From positions 1 to 39,428 of the forward strand of contig CAJOHI010000026.1 in NCBI GenBank assembly GCA_905234365.1: 39,428 nt of DNA. Direction: 5' to 3'. Under the pieces are notes generated by a model, which worked only from the letters and a program-made list of their open reading frames with translations, made no database searches and had not been told where the DNA came from. This document shows, piece by piece, positions 8,193-19,020 of this stretch. The translations under genes were made by a program, and so were the position numbers. Numbering within the stretch: position 1 is the first letter of the stretch; each line of letters starts with the position of its first letter. The stretch is from an uncultured Selenomonadaceae bacterium. GTDB taxonomy: Bacteria; Bacillota; Negativicutes; Selenomonadales; Selenomonadaceae.

Positions 8193-8926
8193 ATGCACGG
8201 TTTGTTTTTGTTCCTTTTCTTGCTGTCGATCATTGTATTTATCGTCGGTATTGGCGCAATAATATATTCAGTCATAAAGAAACGTCCCAAGAATAAATTT
8301 ATTCGTGCCGTTGCTGGCAGCGTGATATTGTTTGTAATCTCATCTATCGGAATATCGCAGACAACGACACCAGAGCAGATGAAAGCATTGGAACAAGAAG
8401 CAGCAGAACGCAACGCTCGTCGGAAGCTGAAGCAAAACGAATTGAAGAACAACGATTAGCTGATGAGGCGGCTGCTCAAAAGAAAGTGCAGAAAGAAGCC
8501 GTTGTTCAAGCCAAAATCGAAGAAGAAAACAAACAAAAATTAGAGGCGCAAGCTGCTAATGAAAAAGCAAAAGCAGAAGAAGTCGAAAGAGAGCGTCGAG
8601 AAGAAATAGAAATGCAAAAGCATACAATTAAAATTGAACAAGAGCGTGAGACAATTATAAGACGTGTCAATGGTATTTTTGGCGGTGGAGATCACCTTGT
8701 TACAGTTACTGGCGACAACATAAAAGGTGTTAGTTTTGAACTTGATGTCAAAACAGACGATTTAGAATCTGCTAAAAATATTGCTGTCAACGCTATTTAT
8801 AACATTCAGGACGCATTGAATGATTATCAAATGGGAAGCGTCCAAGTGATTGCAGTTAATAGAAAAGCTCCTGTGGGTATAATCACCTATGATAAAGATG
8901 AGGGCTTTTCGTGGCTAACGGTATAA
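8193..8926 (+). pseudogene. membrane-anchored coiled-coil protein, frameshifted
   Basis: AGGAGG before ATG 8193; two TM segments, then …AAERNAR, continuing in another frame as SEAEAKRIEEQRLADEAAAQKKVQKEAVVQAKIEEENKQKLEAQ…FSWLTV; lesion near 8416-8423. Confidence 0.6.
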
Positions 8927-8958
8927 ATGAAATATTTATACCTTAAAGGAGATTTTAA

Positions 8959-10019
8959 ATGCCTGCATATCGCGATGAAAAAACCAAAACGTGGTATGTA
9001 AAATTTAGATTCACGGATTGGCAAGGCAAGTCGAAACATACCACCAAACGCGGTTTTAAGACAAAAAAAGACGCCTTGAACTATGAGCATGAGTTCAAGG
9101 CAACAGCAGAGGAGCGTGTTGATATAACAGTCGCTTCACTTGCAGAAAAATATCTTGAAGATAGAAAGTTGCACGTCAAATTAAGTGCATTTAACACCAG
9201 CAGAAGTGACATAAAAATCATATTCTGCCATATATTGGAGAATTAAAATTGACAGAATTGACGCCAACAGTAATGCGCGAATGGCAAAATCATTTGATTC
9301 AAAAGGATTTGAGTTCTTCTTCGATTGCAAATATCAATCATCGTTGCTCATCATTATTAAATTTTGCCGTCAAATTTTATGGACTAAAACGCAATCCATT
9401 ACAAATGATAGGTAGTGTCGGTAAAATGGAAGGCAGCGTTAATTTCTGGGAACTTTCGGAGTTCAACCGTTTTATAGAAGTCATTAAAAATCCAAAACTC
9501 AAAATTTCTTTTATATTACTTTTTTACAGTGGAATGCGAAAGGGTGAATTAGCTGCTTTAAATGAAGATGATTTTGATTTTATAGCAAATAAGATAAACA
9601 TTACCAAAAGCAAATCTTTTGTTTCAAAAGAAATTTCAACAACTAAAACTCCTTATAGTGTTCGTACAATAGAAATGCCCACAGGAGTAATGCAAGCTGT
9701 CAAAGAATATATTGACCATATGGACGAGGTTATAAATCCGATTTTTGACATGACAAATTCATCATTGCTAAAAGCTATTCACAGATATGCAAAGAAAGCT
9801 GGTGTCAAAGAAATTCGTGTTCACGATCTGCGCCACTCCCACGCCAGCCTTTTAATTCATAAAGGCGTTCCCATAACAACGATAAGTAAACGACTTGGTC
9901 ACAAATCTCCTAAAACCACTCTTGATATTTATTCTCATATGTATGCCGAAACTGGCGAGCAAGTTGCAAATCTTCTTCAAGTTGGTCAAAAATTGAACAT
10001 ATTTTTCATTTTTTTATAA
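8959..10019 (+). pseudogene. int: tyrosine recombinase/phage integrase with 1-nt frameshift
   Basis: N-terminal PAYRDEKTKTWYVKFRFTDWQGKSKHTTKRGFKTKKDA (arm-binding) and C-terminal catalytic motifs (GMRKGELAAL, HDLRHSHASLL, LGHKSPKTTLDIYSH). Adding one A to A5 at 9213-9217 restores SDIKNHILPYIGELKLTELTP. Confidence 0.85.
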
Positions 10020-10095
10020 ATGTATTATTTTAAAGGGATTTTTAGAGCATTAAAAATAAAGTGAAATCATTAGTATGAGTTGATTAATATTGACT

Positions 10096-10120
10096 AAATT
10101 TTGTTAAATAGTGTTAAATC
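10096..10120. repeat. second copy of phased TAAAT motif
   Basis: TAAAT at 10096, 10106, 10116; TTTGTTAAATAGTGTTAAAT (10101-10120) is 19/20 identical to 5850-5869. Confidence 0.75.
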
Positions 10121-10151
10121 ATTGTAATCAGTGCATTTTATTTAAATAAAA

Positions 10152-10186
10152 AATGTTCTCAACGAATCGAAGTCGCTGGGAACATT
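10152..10186. terminator. intrinsic terminator hairpin (possibly bidirectional)
   Basis: AATGTTCTCA…TGGGAACATT stem flanked by A-rich 5' and TTATTTTT 3', between convergent int and CMD genes. Confidence 0.7.
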
Positions 10187-10214
10187 TTATTTTTGATGAT
10201 GATAAATTTAAATT

Positions 10215-10979
10215 TTATCTCGAAATATGTTGTTCTGTTGCTGTATTAACACATTTTATTGCATTTAAACTTCTTGGATAACCAATATATGGCAGACATT
10301 GTGACACAACTTTTATTAAAAATGCTTTATCATTGCCAATTCTCATATTTGCTGCCGCATGTGCCGTAAGTTGTGGTTCACAGCCGCCTTGAGCCGCTAA
10401 AAAGCAGAATGTTATCATCTCGCGCTGTTTGAGATCAAGACCCTTGCGAGTATAATAATCACCAAAACAGTTGTCGGTTAGCCATTTATTGATATGTCTA
10501 GTCTCCTCAGGACCAAATGTTGAGAAATTCCTCATTTCATCGCCAAAAATTGCAACCTGTGCATCTTCACCTGCTCTGAGGCGATTTTCCATAGTCGTCG
10601 TTGCTTGAGATTCGAGTGGCAACTTTATTCCTTTTTCCTCAAAAATTTCATTGACTGCCTTCAAAAATGGAAACATTCTACCAATTCCAAGATATGCTAC
10701 TGATTGATAGACAATTTCTTTAACTTCAATCGGTGTAACTCCAAAATTTAATGCTGCCGGTACCATTAAGCGAAATTCGTCAACACCTTGACAGCCCAAC
10801 AATGTCGCCAGTATTGCCATAAATCTCGTTTTGTCGTCTAAATCATCTTGATTCACTACTTCATCAAAGGCAAAGTTATCAAATCTTTCTATAAACTCTG
10901 GATCAGTTTCTTTTAGTGTCGATTCATAGTTTGGAAACATTTTTTCGTGATATTCTTGTGCAAATTTTGTTATCTTCAT
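10215..10979 (-). CDS. carboxymuconolactone decarboxylase family protein (two CMD-like domains)
   Basis: RFMAILATLLGCQGVDEFRLMVPAALNFGVTPIEVKEIVYQSVAYLG and REMITFCFLAAQGGCEPQLTAHAAANMRIGND. Confidence 0.8.
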   Translation of the reverse strand: MKITKFAQEYHEKMFPNYESTLKETDPEFIERFDNFAFDEVVNQDDLDDKTRFMAILATLLGCQGVDEFRLMVPAALNFGVTPIEVKEIVYQSVAYLGIGRMFPFLKAVNEIFEEKGIKLPLESQATTTMENRLRAGEDAQVAIFGDEMRNFSTFGPEETRHINKWLTDNCFGDYYTRKGLDLKQREMITFCFLAAQGGCEPQLTAHAAANMRIGNDKAFLIKVVSQCLPYIGYPRSLNAIKCVNTATEQHISR

Positions 10980-10997
10980 AAATTTTCACTGCTCCAA

Positions 10998-11900
10998 TCA
11001 TATTATCGCTGATTTTGCTTTCTCTGGAAAATGAAACTTTAACATAGCTGCAAATTCTTCGATATATTTTTTCGTTGTGTCCGCTCGCCAAAATGCATAA
11101 TACTTTTTATATATTTGCTTTTCATTTTGAATAATTGGTACATATTTAACGATTTTCGATTTTGCCGGCAGCTCATTATATTCTATTGGAAAATATCCTT
11201 TGTTTGATACTACCATCAAATGTGCTTCTTCCAGATTTTCTACAAATATAAAATCGCTTTTTATTCCGAAGTATTCTCTATAAAATATTTCTTCGTCGTA
11301 TCTTTGATGTTGAGGTGCAATCAATATTATCGGTGTATTTTTTAAATCATCTGACGTTATTTTTTCAATCTGTGCAAGTGGATTATTTATTGCCAGTTCT
11401 GCATAAATATATTCTTTCGTTAAGAAATAATTTACATATTGTTCTGACGGTTTTCGCCTTAAATCACTTATCACGATATCGGCTTTGTTTGTCCTCAAAT
11501 TTTCATACAATTCTTCATGTGTTCCATTTATAAGCTGTAGAAATACTTCTGGATATTTTGCATTAAATTCTGTTATTGTTTCTTTGAGTTCCAAACCTTT
11601 GTAATGACGCAAATATCCTATTACAAGTTCATCTTCTCCGCCTTTTGCAAGTCTTATCGTCTCAGAACATAATCTATCAAAATCACTAACTATTACTAAA
11701 CTTTTTCGATAAAAGTATTCTCCTGCTTGCGTTAATTCTAACTTGCGACGCTCTCTTTGAATTAATTTTACGCCTAATTCTTTTTCTAATGATTGTATTT
11801 GTTGCGATATTGCTGATTGTGATATGAAACATTCTTCTGCTGCTTTCGTAAAATTTTGATGACGCACTATCGCTTGAAAATATTTCATCTGTTTTATCAT
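10998..11900 (-). CDS. LysR-family transcriptional regulator
   Basis: MKYFQAIVRHQNFTKAAEECFISQSAISQQIQSLEKELGVKLIQRERRKLELTQAGEYF. Confidence 0.9.
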   Translation of the reverse strand: MIKQMKYFQAIVRHQNFTKAAEECFISQSAISQQIQSLEKELGVKLIQRERRKLELTQAGEYFYRKSLVIVSDFDRLCSETIRLAKGGEDELVIGYLRHYKGLELKETITEFNAKYPEVFLQLINGTHEELYENLRTNKADIVISDLRRKPSEQYVNYFLTKEYIYAELAINNPLAQIEKITSDDLKNTPIILIAPQHQRYDEEIFYREYFGIKSDFIFVENLEEAHLMVVSNKGYFPIEYNELPAKSKIVKYVPIIQNEKQIYKKYYAFWRADTTKKYIEEFAAMLKFHFPEKAKSAII

Positions 11901-12022
11901 TTTGTATGACTTCCACCGAATATTTTAAATTCCATTTCATTAAGTTTTTTATCACGTTTGATATAACACTCCAAAGGCTTAAATTCTAACATACGAGTAA
12001 TCAAAATACGAACTTTATTATA

Positions 12023-12391
12023 TCAATCTGCCAAGTCAGGTCTCAAAGATTTTGCACCGTTAAGGTAGACATGGACAATATTTAGTTGATTAATCTCAAC
12101 ATCAACGAGAAGCAAAACCCTAATACACATCGGAAGATCGCCTTCAACAGCCGGCTCACGCGCATCAAACAACGGTATATGCGAGAATGTCGGAAGCTGT
12201 CGAACACCTGTAGACGGAAATGCTGCTGTTAAATCTTCAGTAGAAGAAAAAATCGCCGCTCCAACTTGACTGGCATTTAATTGATTTGAAGACATTAATT
12301 TTGTCATCAATAATCTTGCAGCTTGCCAAATTTCTTCTTTTTTATTTGACACGACTGTTGTAGCGCCGCGTATGCCACGTAGTGCCATCAT
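12023..12391 (-). CDS. aroH: chorismate mutase, AroH type
   Basis: ALRGIRGATTVVSNKKEEIWQAARLLMTKLM…AFPSTGVRQLPTFSHIPLFDAREPAVEGDLPMCIRVLLLV; AGGAGTGG upstream of ATGATG. Confidence 0.85.
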   Translation of the reverse strand: MMALRGIRGATTVVSNKKEEIWQAARLLMTKLMSSNQLNASQVGAAIFSSTEDLTAAFPSTGVRQLPTFSHIPLFDAREPAVEGDLPMCIRVLLLVDVEINQLNIVHVYLNGAKSLRPDLAD

Positions 12392-12419
12392 TCCACTCCT
12401 AACTTTTTTAAATACAAAA

Positions 12420-13469
12420 TTACTTATACTTCTCTGTAATTTGCTCTTTGACGGTTTCATTAGTCAAAAATTCTTCGTAAGTTGAAATCCTGTCAACTGT
12501 ACCGTCTGTCGTTAAATTTATAATTCTGTTCGCAACTGCTTGAATAAATTCATGGTCACTGTCTGCAAATATCACAGTACCGTTGAAGTCTCTCAGCGCC
12601 TTTTCAAGTTCAATTATAGTCAACAAGTCAAGACATACTGTAGGATTATCTAAAATAAGGAAATTTGCACCGCTAGTTTGCAATTTTTCAAGTTCGGTTT
12701 TTGCTGCAGCACTTGAAAAAACTCTCGGCATATAAGCAACCTTAACCGTTTGAGCAAAAGTAAAATTACCTCTAACTTCAATTCCAGAACCTAATGCTTT
12801 TAAAAGCTTCGTTTTGCCAACTTCATTTTTACCGACTAACGCAACTTTTTGACCTCTCACAATCGTAAAACTGACTCTTTGGAATGCAATTTCACCGTCT
12901 ACCATTTTTAACAGATTTTCAACTTCCAATACATCTTCCATTTCGTCACTTGAATTAGATGTTAAATCTGAATCATGCAAAGTGATTTTTTCAACATTTG
13001 AATCGCCCAATGTCACAGTCCGAGTTGTAACCTTTTTTAAAAAGTATCTATCGTTACTTGCAACTACAACCGTTAAATTGTCAGCGTCTTTCAAGGAATC
13101 AATGAGCCAATCAACTTCGTCACTGTTTAAGTTTTTAGTAGGTTCATCGAGCAAGAGTATCTTGTCGTCACTGTCACTTTCATCAAGAACCTTAGTCATA
13201 GTCAATTTAAATCTTTCGGATGGAGACAAAATTGCCATTTCAATAGAATTGGCATAGATGTTGCGATTAATTGTAACAATTTGACCGGTTACTCTGACTT
13301 TTCCGGAATCCGGATATTCACGACCGGCAATTATATCCAAAAGCGTAGATTTTCCTGAACCTTCACCACCGATTATTCCTACCTTTTCGCCTTTGTCAAC
13401 CTTAAAATTAAAGTCGTCAAAAATTAACGTCGTACCTAATCTAAGTTTTACAGCTTTTAAATCTATCAA
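12420..13469 (-). CDS. compact ABC-F-like ATPase with two nucleotide-binding domains
   Basis: NBD1 GGEGSGKSTLLDIIAG…LLLDEPTKNLN; NBD2 GKNEVGKTKLLKALG…FLILDNPTVCLD; 349 aa. Confidence 0.75.
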   Translation of the reverse strand: MIDLKAVKLRLGTTLIFDDFNFKVDKGEKVGIIGGEGSGKSTLLDIIAGREYPDSGKVRVTGQIVTINRNIYANSIEMAILSPSERFKLTMTKVLDESDSDDKILLLDEPTKNLNSDEVDWLIDSLKDADNLTVVVASNDRYFLKKVTTRTVTLGDSNVEKITLHDSDLTSNSSDEMEDVLEVENLLKMVDGEIAFQRVSFTIVRGQKVALVGKNEVGKTKLLKALGSGIEVRGNFTFAQTVKVAYMPRVFSSAAAKTELEKLQTSGANFLILDNPTVCLDLLTIIELEKALRDFNGTVIFADSDHEFIQAVANRIINLTTDGTVDRISTYEEFLTNETVKEQITEKYK

Positions 13470-13502
13470 CTACATCACACCTGCAATTTCATTAAGCATT
13501 TG

Positions 13503-14351
13503 CTATTGATTTAGCATTGCTTTGAACATTGACAAAATTTCCTGTCCGTAATAATTGCCAGGCACCGCCCAACGTCCGTTTAAATCCTGCCAATTTCCAA
13601 GTGTCTTATTGCCGTAAGCCTTGCGAACCAAAAAGTAACGAGGATCAACTAATGGCAAAGTCGGTCGACGTGTTGAGGAATAAGCCAGAAGATGTTGAAT
13701 ATGTGCTCTAACGCCAATTTGCGGATTTGGAAAGTAAAAGCCTTTAACTGTAGCAGAGGTCGTACCAAGTCCGCAGAAATTATTTTGATCCGGCGTCACC
13801 GTTCCACCATAGCGGAAAAATCCGGTTTCTTTGAGAGCTTGAGCAAAAGCAACATCAGGTCGAATGCCTTCTCTTGCGCCTTCTTCGTAATAGTAAGATA
13901 CAATTTCCTCAGCAGACACAGCTATATCAGGATTCGGGTTATTTTGCAACAAGTATTTGACACATTGCCTTTGAGTAGCCATTGGAGTGCCGATTATTGA
14001 CGAATCCGTTGCTGACAATGTTGGCATGATGTTAAAATTTTGCGTCGATAACAATTCAGACTCACCGATTAATTCACGTTCGCGCTGTCTTGAATTTAAA
14101 ATTTCGTCAATCCTTTCCTTCAATGTGCTGCGTTTCTCCGTCTGTCTTTGTTCACTTAGATCTATAGTCTGATTATTTTCTGATAAGTGGCGAGACTCCG
14201 CCTTCGTTTCCACTTTTGGATCATGAACTCTCTTTGCGTCTGCATTAATTGGAATCGAGAGCGCAACCGCGCCAATTATCGCCATTGATAATGTCTTTTT
14301 TAATTTAGTCTTTATTTTGCTCAAAATCTTCACCTCAACACAAACTCTCAT
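13503..14351 (-). CDS. glucosaminidase-domain (GH73-type) cell-wall hydrolase with signal peptide
   Basis: GIRPDVAFAQALKETGFFRYGGTVTPDQNNFCGLGTT…FPNPQIGVRAHIQHLLAY. Confidence 0.85.
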   Translation of the reverse strand: MRVCVEVKILSKIKTKLKKTLSMAIIGAVALSIPINADAKRVHDPKVETKAESRHLSENNQTIDLSEQRQTEKRSTLKERIDEILNSRQRERELIGESELLSTQNFNIMPTLSATDSSIIGTPMATQRQCVKYLLQNNPNPDIAVSAEEIVSYYYEEGAREGIRPDVAFAQALKETGFFRYGGTVTPDQNNFCGLGTTSATVKGFYFPNPQIGVRAHIQHLLAYSSTRRPTLPLVDPRYFLVRKAYGNKTLGNWQDLNGRWAVPGNYYGQEILSMFKAMLNQ

Positions 14352-14504
14352 TAAATTTTCATCATCGTTTTATTCGTTTAACATTTTAATACATCATTCT
14401 GCATTTTGCAACAAATTTGTCAAATTAATTTTGAATTTACACAAAAAAATAATACATCTCAAAAAATATGGACGTAATTTTTTATTTATATTACTGATAA
14501 TTTT

Positions 14505-15671
14505 TTATTTGTATGATTTTTGGTAAATTGTGAGCATATCTTCATCACTAAGCTCAACCGGATCAAATTGAAGAAGGAAACCCATAGCATCACGAGTATT
14601 TTTTACCATTTTCGGAAATTCTTCCGGCTTAATATCGTAATCACTCATTTTTAAATCATCAACGCCGCAAATCTTTTGCATTTCTTTAAGAGCGTCAATA
14701 AAATCGCTTGCCTTATTTGCATCAGCTTTACCCATAGCGCGAGCCATATCAATAAATCTGTCATCGCAAGCATGTTTTTCAACGAAATGCGAAAAATACG
14801 CAATCGAAATCATTATCAGACCGGCACCGTGCGGTAACTCTTGATGATATGCTGACAAAGCGTGTTCCAAAGAGTGTTCAGCAGTGCATGTTCCTAAGTC
14901 CATTGAAAAACCGCCTAAAGTGTTGGCGAATGCAACTTTAGTACGTGCCTCAAGATTTTGACCATCGTTGACGGCAATCGGCAAATACTTAGCCAAAAGT
15001 TTTATTGCTTCCAGTTCAACCATTGCCGCTGCCTCATTGCAGCCTTTTGAAATATAACCTTCAGCATTGTGGAAAAATGCATCAAAACCTTGATAAGCAG
15101 TAAATCTTTTTGGAACCGTCAACATATAAGTCGGATCGACAATCGCCAAAGTCGGAAAATCTCTGAAAAATGCTGTTTTTTCATTCGTTGTAGGATTTGT
15201 TACGACTGCACCGGCATCAACTTCTGAACCTGTGCCTGCCGAAGTAGTAATAGCAATGTACGGCAATGATGGCGCTTTAAATTCTTTCTTGCCGCCGGTA
15301 CCAAAAATGACATAATCCCAAACGCGACCTTCCGTCTGAGGAATCATTGCGGCGATAACTTTAGCTGAATCAAGGACAGAACCTCCGCCAAGTCCAACGA
15401 CAAAATCACAGCCGTTTTCGCGACCAAATTCAACACCTTCTTGAATTGTCGGCTCAAGTGGATTTGCCTGAATTTTATTAAAGACGACAAAATCAGCGTT
15501 CCAAATTTTGAGTTCTTCCTGCAATTTGTCAAGACTGCCATTAGTTTTAGTTGATTTTCCGTTAGAAATTACAATCAATGCTTTTTTGCCAAGTGGTGCT
15601 TCTTTGTGAAGTTCTCCGAGTTTTCCAACTCCGAACAAAATTTTAGTTGGAATGTTCCAAGTAAAACTCAT
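14505..15671 (-). CDS. iron-containing alcohol dehydrogenase
   Basis: VGLGGGSVLDSAKVIAAM, TTSAGTGSEVD, GFDAFFHNAEGY, HSLEHALSAYHQELPHGAG. Confidence 0.92.
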   Translation of the reverse strand: MSFTWNIPTKILFGVGKLGELHKEAPLGKKALIVISNGKSTKTNGSLDKLQEELKIWNADFVVFNKIQANPLEPTIQEGVEFGRENGCDFVVGLGGGSVLDSAKVIAAMIPQTEGRVWDYVIFGTGGKKEFKAPSLPYIAITTSAGTGSEVDAGAVVTNPTTNEKTAFFRDFPTLAIVDPTYMLTVPKRFTAYQGFDAFFHNAEGYISKGCNEAAAMVELEAIKLLAKYLPIAVNDGQNLEARTKVAFANTLGGFSMDLGTCTAEHSLEHALSAYHQELPHGAGLIMISIAYFSHFVEKHACDDRFIDMARAMGKADANKASDFIDALKEMQKICGVDDLKMSDYDIKPEEFPKMVKNTRDAMGFLLQFDPVELSDEDMLTIYQKSYK

Positions 15672-15801
15672 TATATCACTCTCCTCAAAATTGATAACTA
15701 TAATATAACATTTAGAGTTCACTATAATGCAAGAGTTTTAAAAAAAATTGTCTGTTGCATTTGTAATATTAAAATCAGCTTGAGAAGTTTTTTGAGTTTA
15801 T

Positions 15802-17304
15802 TTATATTGAAAATTGATCGCGAAGAATTACATCATGACTGCCGCCTTCAACAATACTTGTTGCCGATACTAAAGTAATTTTCGCCTTATCTCTCAATTC
15901 TGCCAAATTTAAAGCACCACAGTTGCACATTGTTGAGCGAACTTTTGAAAGCGTAATATTTATATTGTCTTTTAACGAACCGGCATAAGGTACATATGAA
16001 TCGACGCCTTCTTCAAATGATAACTTTTGAGCACCGCCTAAATCGTAACGCTGCCAATTTCTTGCACGATTGGAACCTTCTCCCCAATATTCCTTGTAAT
16101 AAGTGCCGTTAATTCTGACTTTATCTGAAGGCGATTCATCAAATCTTGAAAAATATCTGCCGAGCATTAAGAAATCAGCACCCATAGCAAGTGCTAAAGT
16201 CATATGATAATCATGAACAATGCCGCCGTCGGAACAAACAGGAATATAAATTCCGGTTTCCTTGAAATATTGATCTCGTGCATTACAAACATCTATAATT
16301 GCTGTCGCTTGTCCACGTCCAATACCTTTAGTCTCACGAGTTATGCAAATTGAGCCGCCGCCAATTCCAACTTTTATAAAATCAGCGCCGGCCTCTGCCA
16401 AAAATCTGAATCCTTCAGCGTCAACAATATTTCCTGCACCAACTTTTACGTCGTCGCCAAAATTTTCGTGAATATATTCAAGTGTAATTTTTTGCCATTC
16501 GCTGAAACCTTCTGAAGAATCAATACAAAGTACGTCAGCACCAGCTTTTAGAAGTGCCGGCACTCTTTCGGCATAATCTCTTGTGTTGATACCTGCGCCA
16601 ACAATGTAACGCTTTTTCTTGTCGATTAATTCAAGCGGATTGGTTTTATTATCCGTATAATCTTTACGGAAAACCATATAACGCAGCCTTTGTTTTTTAT
16701 CAATCAACGGAAGCATGTTTAATTTGTGCTGCCAAATCAAATCATTTGCCATTGTAAGACTTGTTGAATCAGCGTCAGCGTAAATCAATTTTTCAAATGG
16801 TGTCATAAAATCTTTAGCTTGTTCACTGCCGTCCATTCTGCTGATTCGATAATCGCGACTCGTGACAATTCCTAAAAGTTTACCTGTTGGTTTGCCGTCC
16901 TCTGTAACTGCCATTGTTGAATGACCGGTTTGCTCCAAAAGTTCCAGAATTTCTTTTAATGTTGTTGTCGGCTTAATATTTGAATCACTCGACACAAAAC
17001 CGGATTTATGATTTTTAACACGCTGAACCATTGCCGATTGTTCTTTGATTGATTGCGAACCATAAATAAAGCTGACTCCACCTTCTTTGGCAAGTGCAAT
17101 GGCCATTGTATCATTTGAAACCGCCTGCATAATTGCCGAAGTCATTGGAATATTCATTGAGATTTTTGGTTCATCACCACCTTTAAATTTGACGAGTGGT
17201 GTTTTGAGACTGACATTTGACGGTATACATTGCGTTGACGAATAGCCTGGAACTAAAAGATATTCTCCAAAAGTATGAGATGGTTCACTGTAATAATATG
17301 CCAT
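15802..17304 (-). CDS. guaB: IMP dehydrogenase
   Basis: Two CBS-like segments within a TIM barrel; [71 protein letters not shown] before ATG 17304. Confidence 0.9.
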   Translation of the reverse strand: MAYYYSEPSHTFGEYLLVPGYSSTQCIPSNVSLKTPLVKFKGGDEPKISMNIPMTSAIMQAVSNDTMAIALAKEGGVSFIYGSQSIKEQSAMVQRVKNHKSGFVSSDSNIKPTTTLKEILELLEQTGHSTMAVTEDGKPTGKLLGIVTSRDYRISRMDGSEQAKDFMTPFEKLIYADADSTSLTMANDLIWQHKLNMLPLIDKKQRLRYMVFRKDYTDNKTNPLELIDKKKRYIVGAGINTRDYAERVPALLKAGADVLCIDSSEGFSEWQKITLEYIHENFGDDVKVGAGNIVDAEGFRFLAEAGADFIKVGIGGGSICITRETKGIGRGQATAIIDVCNARDQYFKETGIYIPVCSDGGIVHDYHMTLALAMGADFLMLGRYFSRFDESPSDKVRINGTYYKEYWGEGSNRARNWQRYDLGGAQKLSFEEGVDSYVPYAGSLKDNINITLSKVRSTMCNCGALNLAELRDKAKITLVSATSIVEGGSHDVILRDQFSI

Positions 17305-17327
17305 ACACTTCACCCCTATTATTTAAA

Positions 17328-19020
17328 TTATATATTAAATTTTTGGACTTCATTTTGAAGCTGCTGTGCAAGTTCAGCAAGTTGATTACTAAAATCGGAC
17401 ATTTCGTGCATTGTTGCTGATTGCTGCTGAGTTGCTTCAGAAACATTTTGTGCCTCTTGAGTTGACTTTTGACTGAACTGGTGAACTTCTTCGATAGATT
17501 GTAAAATTTCTTGATTGGTAGAATTAACGGAATTAATATGAGATATTGAATTTTTAATATTTTGGTTTAAATTATCGACTTGTTCTTCTATTGCCTTAAA
17601 AGCATCGCCTGTTGCAATAACAGAATCAGAGCCATCTCGAACGCTCTTATTGCCAAGTTCTATAGACTCAACCGCAGAAATGGTATCTTGTTGAATCGTA
17701 TTTATTAATTCTGATATATTTTTGGCGGCTTCGCTTGATTGTTCGGCGAGTTTACGAACTTCATCAGCAACAACTGCGAAACCTCGACCGTGTTCACCAG
17801 CACGAGCCGCCTCAATCGCTGCATTCAACGCCAGTAAATTTGTCTGATCAGATATTGCGGAGATAGTATCAACGATAGTTCCTATTTCTTTAGAACGGTT
17901 TCCGAGATTGCCGACAACTTCTGCCGACTTATTAACCTGTTCATGCAATATTTTTAATTTGTTCAATGGCAAAATCAACCTTCTGCTTGCCGTCAAACGC
18001 AGCTTCTTGACTTGCCTTTGCTACTTTGTCCATTTCCTGAGCGCTGGCAAGTAAATCACTCATTTTATCGCTCATGTTTGTAACAGTATTTTGCAATTCT
18101 TTAATAGTTTCGGATTGTTTTTCAGAATTTGCTGTCATGTCAACAATACTTGTGGCAACTTGTTCAATGGATTCTCTGGTTTGAGTTGCACTAGCAGTTA
18201 ATTCTTCAGAAGATGCTGCCACTCTCTCCGATGAAGAAGCAACACTTGTTAAAAGTTTACGCAGTTTTTTCTTCATTTCGTTCACGGAATTTGAAAGACT
18301 GCCTATTTCGTCCTGTGCCGTTATCGGTAAGTCGTTTATTCTTAAATTTCCTTCTGCAACACTTCCGACTGCTTCCGAAACATCAACTAATTTTCTCATT
18401 GCACGCCCAATAATTAACCAGGAAGTACTTCCTAAAACAACTATAATTATTAAAACTGCTACAACAATTTTAAATATTAATTCCCTTTGCAATGATTCTT
18501 ACGACAATCCAACAAAAACCATACCTATAATCTTACCGTTGCCATCTTTAATAGGTTCATATGCACTCTTATAAGGCTTACCAACTACCATTGCCTTTCC
18601 AATATAATTTTTGCCGCCCTTTAAAACTTCATTACCAACTTGTTCTGATACCTTAGTTCCTGTGGAGCGTTGTCCGTCTTCCTTCTTTACAGTCGTTGCA
18701 ACACGAGTATCATTTTGAAATATGGTAACGTGACCTTCACAAACTTTTCCGAGTGAATCCACAAGATCATTATTGTCATTAATTTTTGTTTTTCCCTTGT
18801 AAAGCTCATTTCCTTCAATTTGCCAATCACCCGGATATTTATAATCCAGAATTTCTACGATTGAATTGACATTTGAGCGAACTTTCATTAACAAAGGTAC
18901 ATCAAAACTCTCAGACGCACTTCGATAGCCAATTATACCCATGCAGATACATACTAAAACTATCAATCCATTAACTCCAATAACTGCTTTTGTTTGTAAG
19001 TTCAAATTCACGTAAACCAC
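17328..19020 (-). pseudogene. methyl-accepting chemotaxis protein, nonsense + frameshift
   Basis: sCache-like sensor (19020-18499), in-frame TAA at 18499-18501, TM/HAMP/signalling (18492-17941), frame change near 17945-17955, then canonical [41 protein letters not shown]. Confidence 0.85.

Noticed and set aside
14505-15671. Unusual metal site in Fe-ADH (GFDAFFHNAEGY)
   Set aside because: His and Asp ligands expected for the family are present; an ordinary Fe-ADH/butanol-dehydrogenase-like sequence.
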